The notes under the pieces: generated by a model
The model's input: only the letters and a program-made list of their open reading frames with translations
What the model was told of the DNA's origin: nothing
Database searches by the model: none
Shown here: positions 37,516 to 50,370 of the stretch, one piece after another
How positions within the stretch are numbered: the first letter of the stretch is position 1
Layout: every line of letters begins with the position of its first letter
Translations under genes and position numbers: made by a program
Source of the DNA: Epiperipatus broadwayi
Lineage: Eukaryota; Onychophora; Udeonychophora; Euonychophora; Peripatidae
Direction of reading: 5' to 3'
Assembly: GCA_028023455.1 (NCBI GenBank)
Contig: JAQFVV010006729.1
Location: 1-64,000, forward strand
DNA length: 64,000 nt

Positions 37516-37932
37516 CGGGGGAAAAAATCTTGCTATAACTCTGAAATCTCATTTTATAATCACAAAAAAAAAACAACTAACAGTGTTAACTTTTCTAAAT
37601 GTAAAATATTCATTTTAGCAATTTAAAACTCGGAAAAAGTTTTTACGTTATGACACATTTAACTTAATTCATTTAAAAAAATGACATTTGGTTCACATTA
37701 GGAAACAAAACTCGGAAAAATTATACTTATATTTTTATATAACTATATTAGACTAAAACAAACTTCTCAGGGTACTAAAAATTTTTAAAAAAAAAAGACA
37801 TACGTCCCACTGCGACAACTCGGAGAAAACTTTTACATATATCTATTATTTCAAATTCCCTATTCCTATTCTTTCAATAAAAAATAAAATTCGGCCCACG
37901 TTGTTGGCATCAGAATGCGGAAAAAAATTTAT
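37516..37932 (-). repeat. Repeated leader block next to the 5' LTR
   Basis: Plus-strand CGG(A/G)-AAAA-TT blocks at about 37516, 37631, 37713, 37821 and 37919 are spaced roughly 80 to 115 bp. On the minus strand each reads like TTTTTCCGAGTT followed by a GC-richer phrase (GATGCCAACAACGTGGG next to the LTR; GTCGCAGTGGGACG in the next). The first lies directly after the 5' LTR. Confidence 0.5.
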
Positions 37933-40110
37933 TGTGACAGTCAGATGATGTATGTTGGTTTAACCCAGTTCGAATACTAGGTGAAAGTACTCCGAGGTCA
38001 CCCATATGCGAGATATTAAATCAAGAATACTATGACCTCTGCCCTATTAGCCTATTCTTGATGCTAACTACAAACCAACAACATTATCTGAGACACGCAT
38101 AAATTACTTTTCATCCGGCCAAACTTCGCATCAGGGTAGAGACATGGACAGGAACACCTACAGAGCTAAATAGTTAAATGTGCATAAAAGTACTATGAAA
38201 AATGTGTTTTGCATGCCTGGATCATTGGAAAAGTAACATAAAGCATTAGAATAAAATTAGAAAACTCAAGCTTGTTAGTTAAATAAGATATTTAATTAAT
38301 GACTTTAAAATATTAATAATGATTTAATGGCCTCCGCTAATCCCCTAAATTAATGAAAAACTAATTAGATACTAAAAACAGATTAAACGATATAATATTT
38401 TTGCGGTCTAAGTCTTTTCTTCCCAATTCTAATAAAATTGTCAACTCGAATCTCCTCACTAAAGCACAATAAAAAAATCTTTCGCACAGCATTTTTAATT
38501 GCTTTGCACTAAAAACAGACAGTTTAAAAATTATTTAAGACGTATATAGCTAAATCAGATATACGTAATAAGTTAATGGCAGACAAAAGAGGTGTTATTG
38601 AGGAGATCAAGTTGGCAAACAAAGGAAACTTACTGGTATTTATTTTACGAACATAATTGGAGTTAGAAAGATATTTTAAATGAAAAATTAACTTTTAAAC
38701 TTAACCGCAATGGAATACAAAATATTTATACATGTTAGTAATGAAGAATAGTGAAGGAAAAAGGGTTAAATATATATATATATAGATGATCACATATATA
38801 TATCTAAGACTAGTCTAATAAAAATGGTTACATAACAAATATAATTAAATACAACAATTCAAAATATAATTCAATTAAGCAATTAAGAAAGGTATGAACA
38901 AAAAGGGTAGCATAATAAATAGTTCATGAGAGATACAATTACTGTCCTGATTCCTTGGTCCTGTTTGTGGTTTGATCCGTCCATCGATAAGTATTTGTCT
39001 GGACAAGGAAAGTGGAAATACATAGCATGCTTTCACAAAAAGTCCTACAGACATGGCACAGAGTTTAGATTAATATGGAGTGGATACTATGGCATTTTGA
39101 TGGAATTTAGGGACCTTGGTGGTAGGCAAAGCTTTACCTAACCACCTCACATAGTAGAATCCATCAAATTCATATGACTTTTCACTTGTAGAATGTTCAA
39201 AATTCTCCATGATTTTGAAGACGACAGTTGAATAACTTTTTTTGAGCAAAATGAAAATGAGAAGCAAAATCTGGGAGGTTCAAAGCACAGGATAAATCTG
39301 ACTGAATTCTCTACAGAGAAATCTCAGCAAGCAAAAGCAAAAGCCTCCAGAGAAATCTCAATGAAATCTCCAAAGGGAAATCTGAATGCAATCTTCAAAA
39401 GGAAAATCTGAATGGCTATCTCCAAAAGGAAAATCTGAATAGCCAGCAAGAAAACTCTGAATAATCAAGTCTTTTGTTCTCTCTTATTTATACCTTTTTT
39501 GTAAGCTACCTTGTATTGTTTTATGTATGATCTTATATCTTGATAAGCCCCCCCCCCCACGCTCCTTTGTTTCAAGGTAATATTTTCTAAAAATAACTTT
39601 TACTTTTTTATTCTAAATTTCTTTCTTTAAACTTTGAATTTTATTAATTAAAAAAGAAAGAGAAGGCCATCTTTAATTTGCCTTGAATGGGCTAATTAAT
39701 TAAAAATATACATTCTTTTAGAAAATGTTGGCGGGCTTATCTCAAAATCAAATCATACTAAATATTTTAACAAGATTTAAAAAGAAAAATACATTCTTAT
39801 TTCTTTTGATAAAATAAGCATTTTATTTCAGCAGAATTTTGCATTAACTCATATATATACGCTTGACGTATATATATGTTTGACTAATAGGTTTTACAAG
39901 TAATTTTTATTAACAGAAATCTAATCTTAGAATTGAATTTATTTAAAACAAAATATTTAAATGCAATACAAATTTAATAAACATAATTAATTTTAGCTTT
40001 AATGCAAAACCCTGCTGATATTGGACTATAAACTTAATTCAGGCCTACAATACTAATTAAGTTTATAGGAGGCTGTGAAGCATGGATTGGACTTCAGATT
40101 CATTGCTTCA
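37933..40110 (-). repeat. LTR of the minus-strand element (5' LTR)
   Basis: Direct copy of 32035-34195 with a small insertion near 38280 and scattered transitions. Frames at 38926-39141 and 39070-39267 are not open in the other LTR and are not considered genes. As the 5' LTR it should hold the element's promoter; no clear TATA box was fixed. Confidence 0.9.
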
Positions 40111-41990
40111 TTATTGTTTTACATATTCGTTATATTTATACAATTATTATTATTTACATATTCATTATACATTATATGTGTTTATACCTTGACCTTGAAT
40201 ACTGCAAGACACAAGGTATATTTGCCAAAGCAGACTTTCCAAGTGTAAAAATAATATAAAATAACTCTTTATTCATTATTAGATGTATACAAACATATAT
40301 TAAATAAATCTAAGGTGATGTCAGAAAGATATTAAAGTACTCTTTAATTAAAGAGAAAATTGATTATTAGTAGAATAATTTTTCATCTTCGATACTAACA
40401 GATTAATATACCATATGTTTCCGATATATACAGTTCTTCATATAATATTAATATTGAATAAATCTAAATTTCACTTTAATTCCCTAAATAAACAAAAATC
40501 ATAATCTTTGAACTACTACAAAATTGACTATATACAAAAATCTTGAATATAATTTAAAATAGATAGTAATAATATAAAATAAGTAAATAGATGATGCAAA
40601 TAAAAATACTTAACTAATATGATAAAATCTTTCATTTAGATTGAACTATCTTTATACTCACATACATATACTTCTTCCATTTCACCTCTTCTTGGCTCAT
40701 ATTATGACATGATATTTAAATTCAGGAAGAATATGCATGGATTATAATGCTTAATATGCAAATGATATACATGATGTGATGAAGTGGGGAGTAGATAAAT
40801 AAAAAAAATTGGAAACAACTTTGATTTTGATATTAAATACTTAATAAAATCATTAACAAATTTTGTTCATTATTGTAATTTAACATAAAATATGATTTAT
40901 ACAATTATGGGCTGATGATTAGATAAGCAAGATCATTTGTTTCATTTCTTGAATATCTGGTGATCCAATCCTATGTTATCTCTACAAAAGATAATCATTC
41001 ATTATCCAAACTTGGTAATTCAAAATTTACTGCATAAAAAGAAATTAAAAATTTTATGCAAATAATTTTATCTTTATACTAACTAATTTTCCTACCCTTA
41101 CTTTTTTCCTACTTCTAGTGAGTTTATCCACTCATTAGAATTTTGTGAGGATTTGTCTATATTTTGGGAACCTTTTCCTAATGGTATGATAATATATGAT
41201 AGGAAAGATCAATCATACAAGTATTTTAGTCATGTATCCTGAATAAAAAGATTTAATAAATAAATTAGTCGTAACAAACATTTAATATATAACATGTAAT
41301 TGTCATAGTATAAGTATTTAATATTACATAAAAGAATAAAATCTTACCTTTTAGTCTATAAATGGTCAAACTTATTATCAAGCAAGCTTGGGATATCTGT
41401 GCTTATATTTTTATTAATAAATTGAAAATAATAATATTTATGACCTTCTGCTCTATATAAACCTAAATTATGGTTGGTTGATATTTACCTATTGTCAAAA
41501 GAAAAACATTAGAATAATAATAAAATATTTATATAGATAATATTAATCCTGTGCAATCGAGCTGAAGTTCAAATTAGCAACAGTTCACATTGACAAATGT
41601 CCAAGGAATTTTATTTTAGAAAATTCCTTTTATCTGACTTATAATCCACTGGACCATGTTTTAATGCCATTCAAATATTCATAATCATGATACTAATTCT
41701 TTCATTGCCAGTCTTCACTACAATCTAAAAAGTTTCCTTGGTTTATTGTAGCATATTTTTTGTGTTTTATTCAGCATGGATGGATAGATGCTGATTTTAA
41801 TTGAAATTCAAATTTAACATTTATGGTTATATGGCAAACAATTTCATTTCCACAATGCCTTCTTTCTTTTAGCCCGACATAGCTACATAACTCTGCCGAT
41901 AAACTTGCTTGAAGTTCTTGGTTTTGTAAAATAGTGAGTTTCTATTTTTAAAAGTCATGAATTAAGATTGAAATTCTTAATTTTTTTTTT
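40111..41990. other. AT-rich stretch; weak minus-strand coding-like patch near 41780-41945
   Basis: The first 100 bp repeat TTACATATTCATTATAC-type phrases also found left of the LTR element. On the minus strand near 41940-41790 an unbroken stretch of about 50 codons includes LQASLSAELCSYVGLKERRH, unlike typical AT translations here. I recognise no family and cannot call a gene. Confidence 0.4.
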
Positions 41991-42077
41991 ATGAGTCAAA
42001 GCATCGTCTGGGAAATGAACCTACGACAACTGCTTGTAAGGTAGCTGCGCTGACCACTCGGCCACCAATGCTTGACT
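41991..42077 (-). repeat. tRNA-derived SINE, head only
   Basis: Same family as 10171-10256. Minus-strand core AGCATTGGTGGCCGAGTGG, an anticodon arm CTACCTTACAAGCAGTTG, then GGTTCATTTCCCAGACGATGC, followed by TTTGACTCAT and an A tail. The A box is intact; the acceptor ends still largely pair. Confidence 0.75.
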
Positions 42078-45000
42078 GGTTTTTATTTTAATGTTGAAAT
42101 TCATTATTATTACAAATAAAATGGTTCCAAGATTGGTAAAGTAAAATTTTACAAAATATATAGTTTATTAGTATTGATTCAAGCATTTTCTGTTATTATT
42201 TTCTTATCTAGGGATATGACAATTTCAATGGCTGTTGTTCTATAGTCTTGAATGGTGTATTCAAAGTTAGATTTTACCAAAATGTATGGTGACTAGCCAA
42301 TATTATGTTCAATTTTTTTTTTTTGAAGAGAAAGAAAAGCATTTCATTTTTATATTATCCTGTTTTTCAGAGTGAGCTGTTTCATTTTGTGTTATATTTT
42401 ATTATTTTTATGTGCCTATTTGAGTTCATGTTTTTATTTCAAATATTGACAATCATTTTAATATATACATGACTTATATAATGGGTTAATAAACAAAAAA
42501 ATGTTATTTCTTTCTTTCTTTTGATTTTTATGAATTACTCACTTACATTTTGAAGTTTGATCATTTTTAAGTCAATATTTTTAGGAATATAATTTTGAAT
42601 GATGAATTGAAACAACATTATTATTATATAATTAATAATATGCTTTTGGTTTATTTAAATGTGTAATCCTTAATTAGTGTTAAATATAAAGAATATTGCC
42701 AATGTGCTTGTTTCAATGTTTAGTTTTACTGTATTAGAAGAGAAATACATAAATAAATAAATAAATAAAATATTCATTCAATTCATTCTTTTTTACTCAT
42801 TTCTTTCCATTGGGGACAGGTTTAGAGCTTGAAATATCTTCATGTAGACTACAAAGATATAGGGCTTCTAAGAATCCAAATTTTTTAAATTTTAAATCCT
42901 TTTTCAGATCATTTTTTCAATAGATATTTTTAATAGACAGTTAGTGTACTATGGCATATCTATTCCATATTTATTTCTTTGATTCACTTATTCATGTGCA
43001 GTATGGTTTTGAGATACTTTGAACTCCAAGTAATATTAAATTTTATTTCCTGAGATAGATTACTACTCTCAGTGTTTAATTTTATAATCCAAAATTTCCT
43101 CCAGATAGCTTCAACTCAAACTGTTTTCACTTAAGTTTATTTAAAAATCATGAATAACTGCCTAAACATGAGTTACTAATTTCTGCATGGAAAATCAGTC
43201 TGTTTTGACTAAAAACTTTTTATAAAGTTACTGATAACTGTCTTTCAACTCAGTCCTTTCTGTCTACATAAATAATAATTCTTTCTTTCTCTATACAAAA
43301 AAGATTATTTTTCTCTCTGCAACACAAAAGTCTATTCTTAACAAATTGCAAGAAGTCTTTCTCTTATATTCACATAAAAAAAAATGTTCAAAAATCCCAG
43401 ATAGTATATTTTTTATCAATATAATTAACATAAAAGTTTTTTTAATTAATTGATAACAAAAGATTATAAAATTTCAACAAAAATATTATAGAATGATAAA
43501 ATTTCACAAAAAAATAAATTATCCCATTTTAATAAAATTCAATCTTTATTTGATAAGTACAAAAAATTACAAAATTTAGTTTTTAATCATAGACTGATTA
43601 AAACAAAATAGAAAAGTATATATATAAATCAGACAAACAAGTAAAATTCTGAGTAATAAACTGTTATTACCTTAAATAATAATTTATAACCATTAGATGT
43701 TTGTTAGCTATATCTCTATATTATTTTAAATTCTTTATTTTGAACCTTTAAACAAAACACACACAAAAACACAAAATAACAGTAGCAAAAATTATATATG
43801 CATTCATGAGTATATTATTTTATGGCTAGGGCAGGCTGTAACAACCTTGTGATAGGATTGATAATCATCATTTCCAGTACAATATTTATTGATGATCATC
43901 ATAAAATAAATATGAGTTAATAAAATAGTTTTGATGAAGTATCACATCTCACTCTGCTGTTATAAGCCCATTTTATTCTTTTGTAGGTTAGTTTAGTAAT
44001 ATTTTAAACAGTTCATTAAATGTAAAAATAATTTTAATATCTTTTATTATCTAAGCAGTTATTTATTTTGTAATATATTAATATTTGCTAAACTTTATTT
44101 TATTGACTGTGCTGGTAATGTTTTTTAATATTCATTTAATCATTTATTTTGCTGCCATATTTTTACATGCTATTTTAAGAGTGGAATAGTTGAGTGTTTT
44201 TAATTTATTATTACACTAACTTTTTGGAGGCATATTTGATTTTAAAAGGTGTTTGAGGTTCTTTTGTATGAAGTAATTACATAAATTTTTTAGTCATTTC
44301 CTAATTACTAAATTTTCTAAATATTGCTTTTGGATATGCCATATTTTAAAAGTAAAATACTTTAATATTGTATTTCATTTTTATTGCACTAATTTTTCTT
44401 GTCACTTTTTAATTATTAATATTTGCTAAATATTCCTTTTTCTTATTTGAATTTATTTTTATCATGTAATTACACTTATTTCTATGAAATTTTTTTTTCA
44501 ATCAAAATTGCATTTTTTTATATGGACTGGATAAAATATTTTCAGAATTATTATTATAAAATAGTGACAATATTACCTCATATCATTTATTGCTTTGTTG
44601 TGTGACCAGTGGTTTTGGGACTTGCTGCTATTCAAAATGGTAGAGAGCACATAATAAATTGGTATTCACAAAAATGTATCACCCACATCATATTTTATAA
44701 TTATTATAAATGACTTCCCTTTATTTATGCAATCATGTGTGAATATCAGTCTCAGATATTTAAATGCTATTTCTAACATAATTTATAGACTTAATAATAA
44801 ATAGCTTTGGGATTTAGAATGACTTTATTGGTAGATAAATTCCTATTACAGCAATACTTCCTTCCAAAATGAATGAGATAATAAAATATTTATATGTATT
44901 TTGGTTTCGCATTAGGAATATTAGTCACCCTTTGCTGATCTCACTTTTACAGATTAACAAAATTAGTATTTCATTTTTGGGATGGGTAATTCTTTTTCTG

Positions 45001-46527
45001 GGCATTTCATGTCTATTTACTTTTGTATCTATCATTATTGTTACAATATGTCATGTCTTATTTTTTAGCAATAAATATCACCAAAAATAAAGTTTTATTT
45101 AACATTATGGTTTTAATTGAGAATCTAATAGATGATCATTTTAATATTTTTTTTTTTGCAATTTTTTTTTTCCATTTCACAGGAAAAATATTTAGCTAGC
45201 AGTATCATTTCCAAATCATTGCTCAATTACATCTATAATCATGCCACTCTTTATTTCTACAGAAATACTCTCATGTATTAGAAACACAATCCTGAATAAT
45301 TGTGATTCTTACTTGTGGATATAATTTAGATTCAAATTCATGAAGACATTAATTAAATTAAAGGTGTACCAAGACACATCTATTAGTACAATCAAATAAA
45401 AAATAATAATAGTCTCAGGAATTTCTCAATTGTAGATAGGTCTCTTAAGAAAATTTCTATTAAAGGAAAATTCAAAATACCATGATCATGAATATGAAAT
45501 TTATATTACTTGTGTTATAAACAGGCACACCTTCACTACACAATTTAAATAGATATATATTTTGAAAAAAATATTGACATTTTATATTTTCATTTTTCAA
45601 AAGATCATAAAATCTTTGCATAATTAGAAGAAAAATATTAGATCAAAGGGACATTATTTTGATAATCAAACACTGAAAAAGTCAGGATCAAATTGAATCC
45701 AAAGTTTATATAGTAATTAAAAAAAGATATAAGAAACAGATCTACTTTCCGATGTCTTTGCTTTTCCACCAAGGACTATGATAATGGATAATAGACAAAG
45801 TTCAGATTTAACTTTCATCTAAAAAAACATTATTATGAACTAACTTTAGAAAACCATCATAATAATTATTATGGAATTTTCACTTAAAAAAATAATGTAA
45901 AAATGTTTGATGCTATGAAATATCCAAAAATATTATGTCTAATGAATAATGAGTTAAAAGATGGCTAAAGCTTACTTTTTTTTCTTTTTAATAATGTTAA
46001 AACTTTTCTTAAGTGAAGTAGAAAGACAGACTTCTATATTGAGATGTTGCTTCCTTTTAACAAATCAGACAATAAGATATTTCATCATACTAATAGAATT
46101 ACTTTAAATAAATTAATTGTACATAGATTTGATATTCTGTCAAATTTACATTTGGAAATGTGGCTCTATATTATTCTGATAATAATAAAGTGATATTAAA
46201 AGACCAGGTGTCATGTTCTTCAGATTTTTGAAAGTGATAATATTGATTCTAAAATTATAAAATGTTCATTGAATTATGCATATAAAGTAGTTGAGAATAA
46301 GACTTCATGGTTTACATGGAAGGAGCAGACATTGCTTATATGATAAAGTTTAAGTGCAAGTGGTTAATCTCATTGGAAAGATATTTTCTTTGTACAGTTT
46401 AATATAGTAGCAAATTGGAAGAGCAAAGTTTGAAAATATTTAAATACTCACATCCTAGCAATTAACAAGAATAGTTACTATAGTTAGTGATGCTTTCAAT
46501 GAGACAGCCTTAAAGAAACATTTTCTG
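42078..46527. other. AT-rich stretch, nothing convincing
   Basis: Contains a short (AAAT)n near 42747-42768. Frames at 44423-44605 and 44869-45090 are hydrophobic, AT-driven and have no family motif. No RNA gene recognised. Confidence 0.5.
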
Positions 46528-47109
46528 AAATAGGCAAAACTCTCTCCATACAGTAGTGCCACTCAAAGCAAGACAAAGTAATCAATAGATGCTGGAAGGC
46601 TTGTGTATAAAATCCCTATCTAGTGCTTACTCATCCAATATCCCCAAACTAGTTTCTGGCTTGTGGCCTTCGTCAGTGAGGAGTCTTGGATCTGAGAGCA
46701 CTGCACCTAGAACTTAGTATCTAGTGCAACCCTCCATCACCTTTTATCTTTACATAACTATAAAACTATGAGAATAAAATTGAAAACCCACACATATTTT
46801 CAATCTAAGCTCAATAGCTTATATAGTCATATGGGTCTGAACTCAGTTCAGCATCCATACATTTTGGTGCCTTTGGTTCTTTAATAATCATAGCCACCAC
46901 CTTCCTATTAGGCAGGATTGGTATTAAACCTTTAAACATCACATGATCACTATCTCCCATGCTTGCTCAAAACTCTCTCCATACAGTAGTGCCACTCAAA
47001 GCAAGACAGAGTAATCAATTGAGTGGCACTACTATATGGAGAGAGTTTTGCCTATTTTAACAACAGTTATGAGCAAACATGGGAGATAGTGATCATGTGA
47101 TGTTTAAAG
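46528..47109. repeat. Composite foldback element with internal direct repeat
   Basis: The outer arms CTTTAAACATCACATGATCA (46930) and TGATCATGTGATGTTTAAAG (ending 47109) pair, with CTATCTCCCATG and CATGGGAGATAG. A second inner inverted pair is AAAACTCTCTCCATACAGTA and TACTATATGGAGAGAGTTTT. The inner block also occurs as a direct copy at 46536-46586. The middle contains GGCTTGTGGCCTTCGTCAGTGAGG. A related arm fragment is at 53951-54016. No coding sequence. Confidence 0.8.
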
Positions 47110-49638
47110 AAATATTTTTCCTGCAATAGTAAATTTAAAAGCGGTTTTTCTATTTATGTTTAATGTAAAAATTGTATATATAATAAGACTCTACAATTTT
47201 ATTGTTATCATTGAATAAATACTTCGACATATTAACAGGTAGGCTTAAAGATAGCTAGCCAAAATCAACTACATAAAAACTCGGATTAATGATCTGCAAT
47301 GCGTATTTTTAACAATAATAATCTGTTCTTTCATTCTGATGGATATCGCAATGGAGATAGGTTGTTTTAACTCCCCGCCCTAAAGTTTCGTCCATCAATA
47401 ATAATAAAAAATTAAGTATTTATTAGCTTGGCTAGTTGTATGACTTAAAGTCACAGAAAGTTATAGGTTGATCTTTTATCCATAAATGTTTAATTCTTAA
47501 TTCCTTCTTTTTATTTTAATCTAATTCTCAAAATGCATGTTATCTATCAGTTATAAACACACATTTTTTTAAATCAAAAAATTAAGTTCATTGAAATACA
47601 TTTCTATTAAGTTAAAATCGCTAAACATCACAGGATCATCATATCCTATGTTTACTACAAAAAAAGTTTTACCTCTGTTTTGCCTCAGTTAAGTTTACGA
47701 AGAAGTTATTTTTAAGAATGAAGTTTATTTAGAGAATTAAAAAAAGACAATTTTCCCATCATTCATTTTTCCGAATGTAATTAATTTCATTTTATTGTAG
47801 TTACTGGCTGAACTTTGAAAGTTTTTTTTTTAAAACTATCTTTAACTAACATGTTTTCAATAATCTTAAAAAGAAAAAAAAAAACACACACAAATCAGGT
47901 GTCGATTATGTAAATAAATGATGAAAAAAAAAGCAAACTATTTAGAAGCAGACTATTTCTCTCGAGTGTTTCGCGGTATTTTTTATATGAAGGAGACGAG
48001 CAGTTAATCTCTCGAGGGATATTTCTAAATAGCTTTCTCAAACTGTCTTCGTGTACACTTTGAAAACAAATTCCTTTGATTATCATTTTAAGTAAACCCG
48101 GGAATTAAAATTAATTAAAATATTTTAATTATTATTTCAAATTTATCATTTTTCTCCCTTTCAGCAAATAATATTATTCATTTCAGTTTTTAATAAAATA
48201 AGATGTTAAAAAAAATATCAGAAAAAATCATAATTATCCCCTCTCCCCCAAAAAAATCTTTCCCTAATATTAGCCTGAATTCGTGAATACAGTTGCTTTA
48301 GGCATATTGGTGCTAACAATTTTACCTTTGTTTGAAAGCTAATTTATAAAATTATTTTAAATCAACATCATTTTTTTAAAAAAAAGTAATGTTATTTATA
48401 CGAAACTCTTTATATATCAAAATAGTAATTAAGTATAGCTTGTGATAATTTTATGCAATAGTTAGCATATTTGCATCATGCCCTCGAATCGTTTAAAGTC
48501 TTATTGGTATGCTTGGTTGTTGTTTTTTTGTTTTTTTTTCAGTCCAAAATTTAAGATTTTTGTTTATATATATATAGAAAGATTCATATCTAACCGAATG
48601 ACTATCCTATAGTGATTGCTAAAAAAAGTATTATATACAGAATAATACTCGCAAAATAATGTGGATTGAATCATGTTAGTGTTGATGTTATAAGGGTTAT
48701 AATATAATGAGATATTTACTATTGTTTACTGTACTTTTAAGAATGATCTTCAAGTAACATTTACAAACAAGTTGTTACAAAAACATATTTGTAAATTAAT
48801 GAATGTTTATATATTTAATTAGAAAAGGCTTTCATTGGTTTAAATCTCTTTACTTTACATAAGTGCTTTCGATTCTTCCAGTATCATAATCATAGCATAT
48901 ATATTTTCCAGAGTTTTTATATAAGTGGAATAAATAAGTTGTTTTTATTTCTAAAGTTTTACTATTCTGAAGTAATTCAATATGCTTTAACATTTATAGT
49001 AAAACTGGATTAAATTACATTGAAGCAATTAAAAACCTACAAAGAAACTGCAAATATTATTTCATCATTATATGGTTTGACTTTCTGGTACATTCAGACA
49101 ATGATGGTCAGCTTATATAGAATATTTACCTAAAAAAATACTATAAACATTTTTTTCTAAAACATCTTTTTGATTGTAGCTTTCTATTGTGTTTTACTTT
49201 TAAAGTTATCTTCCCAATAAAAACAATACATTTTGTGCCTTTGCTAGATTGATTTGAAATATTTTTTATAACATGAATAGAATTTTTTTCTACCACTGAG
49301 CCTATCATCAAATTCATCATAAAATATTACTGTGAATTTTTTTTACTTTTCATGCCATTAATATGTTCAATCTAATATTAAGATGTGTCTTTTTACAATT
49401 TGAGATTCAATGTCATTATGTAATGTAAGTTAAAAGACATAACAAGTTTTTATTTGCAATCATATATTTTCAAAATACTATAAAGCATTTTTGAAAATTT
49501 TTTGTTTTTTTTATATTCCATCATCATCACATCCAGGCTTTAATTTCACATAACACATAAATGCAGCTTTTATATAAGTAAATAGTCATATCATTATGAT
49601 GTAGTAATATATCTCTAATTTTCTAAATATAGTAATAA
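47110..49638. other. AT-rich stretch with a more CpG-rich patch near 47930-48080
   Basis: The patch contains two CTCGAG sites, TTTCGCGGTATT and a 63-codon minus-strand frame (47895-48086) with NCSSPSYKKYRETLERNS-type composition. It has no recognised motif and no clear splice sites. Confidence 0.4.
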
Positions 49639-50370
49639 GAAAGAGAAAGACCTTAATCTTTTTCACATGTGCCTCAATATTTGTATAATAGCCAAACAAT
49701 ATAGTTTCTGACTATAGAAGGAACTCTCAAACCTCAACACAAGTCGGGTTTTATAAAGATAAGAATAGCCATCTTATCTTTAACCTAAATTCTTATTTAT
49801 ATAGGCTAAATCTGACACATCTTAATATGAGAGGGTGAAAATATTACTCTCTTCACATTTAAATCTATTATTTCCTTTCATAAATTAACTTACATAAAAT
49901 CTTACAGTTTTAGGAGCTAATATAACATTCTGATTATTTATTAGGTGCACAGTAAATTTGCAATTAGAAAGAGAAATCTTTTTCATATACACCTTAAATG
50001 TTTGTATAATAGCCAAATGATGTAATTTTTGACTATAGAGGGATATCTCAAATCTCAACATAAGATAGGAATTTTATAGAGATAAAAATGACTATCTTAT
50101 TTTTAATCTAAATTCTTATTTATATAAGCCAATATGAAGCATCTTGATTTGTAAGTGTGAAAATATTACTCTCTTCACATTTAAATTCACATTTTCTTTT
50201 GCAAATTAACTTATGATTTACAATGAGTTAATATTGAGATCTTTTTAATGGAAATATTTATTAAGAGCACAATGGATCTATAATTAGAAAGAGAAAGGCT
50301 TCAACTATTTTCATATGTGGCTTAAATGTGTGTATAATAGCCAAATGATGTAGTTTTAGGTGTAGAGTAA
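49639..50370 (+). repeat. Tandem repeat, about 320-bp unit, 2.25 copies
   Basis: Units start GAAAGAGAAA at 49639, 49967 and 50287. Shared landmarks are TTGTATAATAGCCAAA-(C/A/T)-ATGTA, CTCAA-CCTCAACA, TAAATTCTTATTTATATA and GAAAATATTACTCTCTTCAC. Copies are clearly diverged. No coding potential. Confidence 0.9.

Larger units (their letters stand above)
35280..37932 (-). other. Noncoding interior and leader of the LTR element
   Basis: No coding frame of note. It holds a duplicated tRNA-like patch (about 36150-36360), a 21-bp-unit minisatellite (36746-36853), AT tracts and a leader next to the 5' LTR in which a TTTTTCCGAGTT-type block recurs about five times at roughly 100-bp spacing. TGGCGCC, matching the 3' end expected of a lysine tRNA, occurs on the minus strand at 35906-35912, far from the LTR; its role as primer site is doubtful. 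Confidence 0.5.
32035..40110 (-). mobile_element. LTR retrotransposon, about 8.1 kb, minus orientation, non-autonomous
   Basis: Two direct repeats of about 2.16 and 2.18 kb flank 3.7 kb of interior. Each begins TGTGACAG and ends GCTTCA on the plus strand, so in element orientation the LTRs run TGAAGC...CTGTCACA with canonical TG/CA ends. The purine run GGGAAA directly before the downstream LTR on the minus strand fits a short polypurine tract. Minus-strand gag-like and integrase C-terminal remnants set the orientation. Protease, reverse transcriptase and most of integrase are absent, as in large non-autonomous LTR derivatives. I could not confirm a clean target-site duplication; both flanks are TTATTATT-like. 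Confidence 0.85.

Noticed and set aside
38926-39267. Frames inside the 5' LTR on both strands
   Set aside because: The corresponding part of the other LTR (around 33013-33330) does not preserve them, and no motif is present.
44869-45090. 73-codon hydrophobic frame that could look like a membrane protein
   Set aside because: Hydrophobic runs are routine in AT-rich chance frames; there is no start context, family signature or conserved neighbour.
46746-47107. CRISPR-like or other spaced direct repeats
   Set aside because: The repeats are the arms and duplicated block of a foldback element in eukaryotic DNA; there are no regular spacers.
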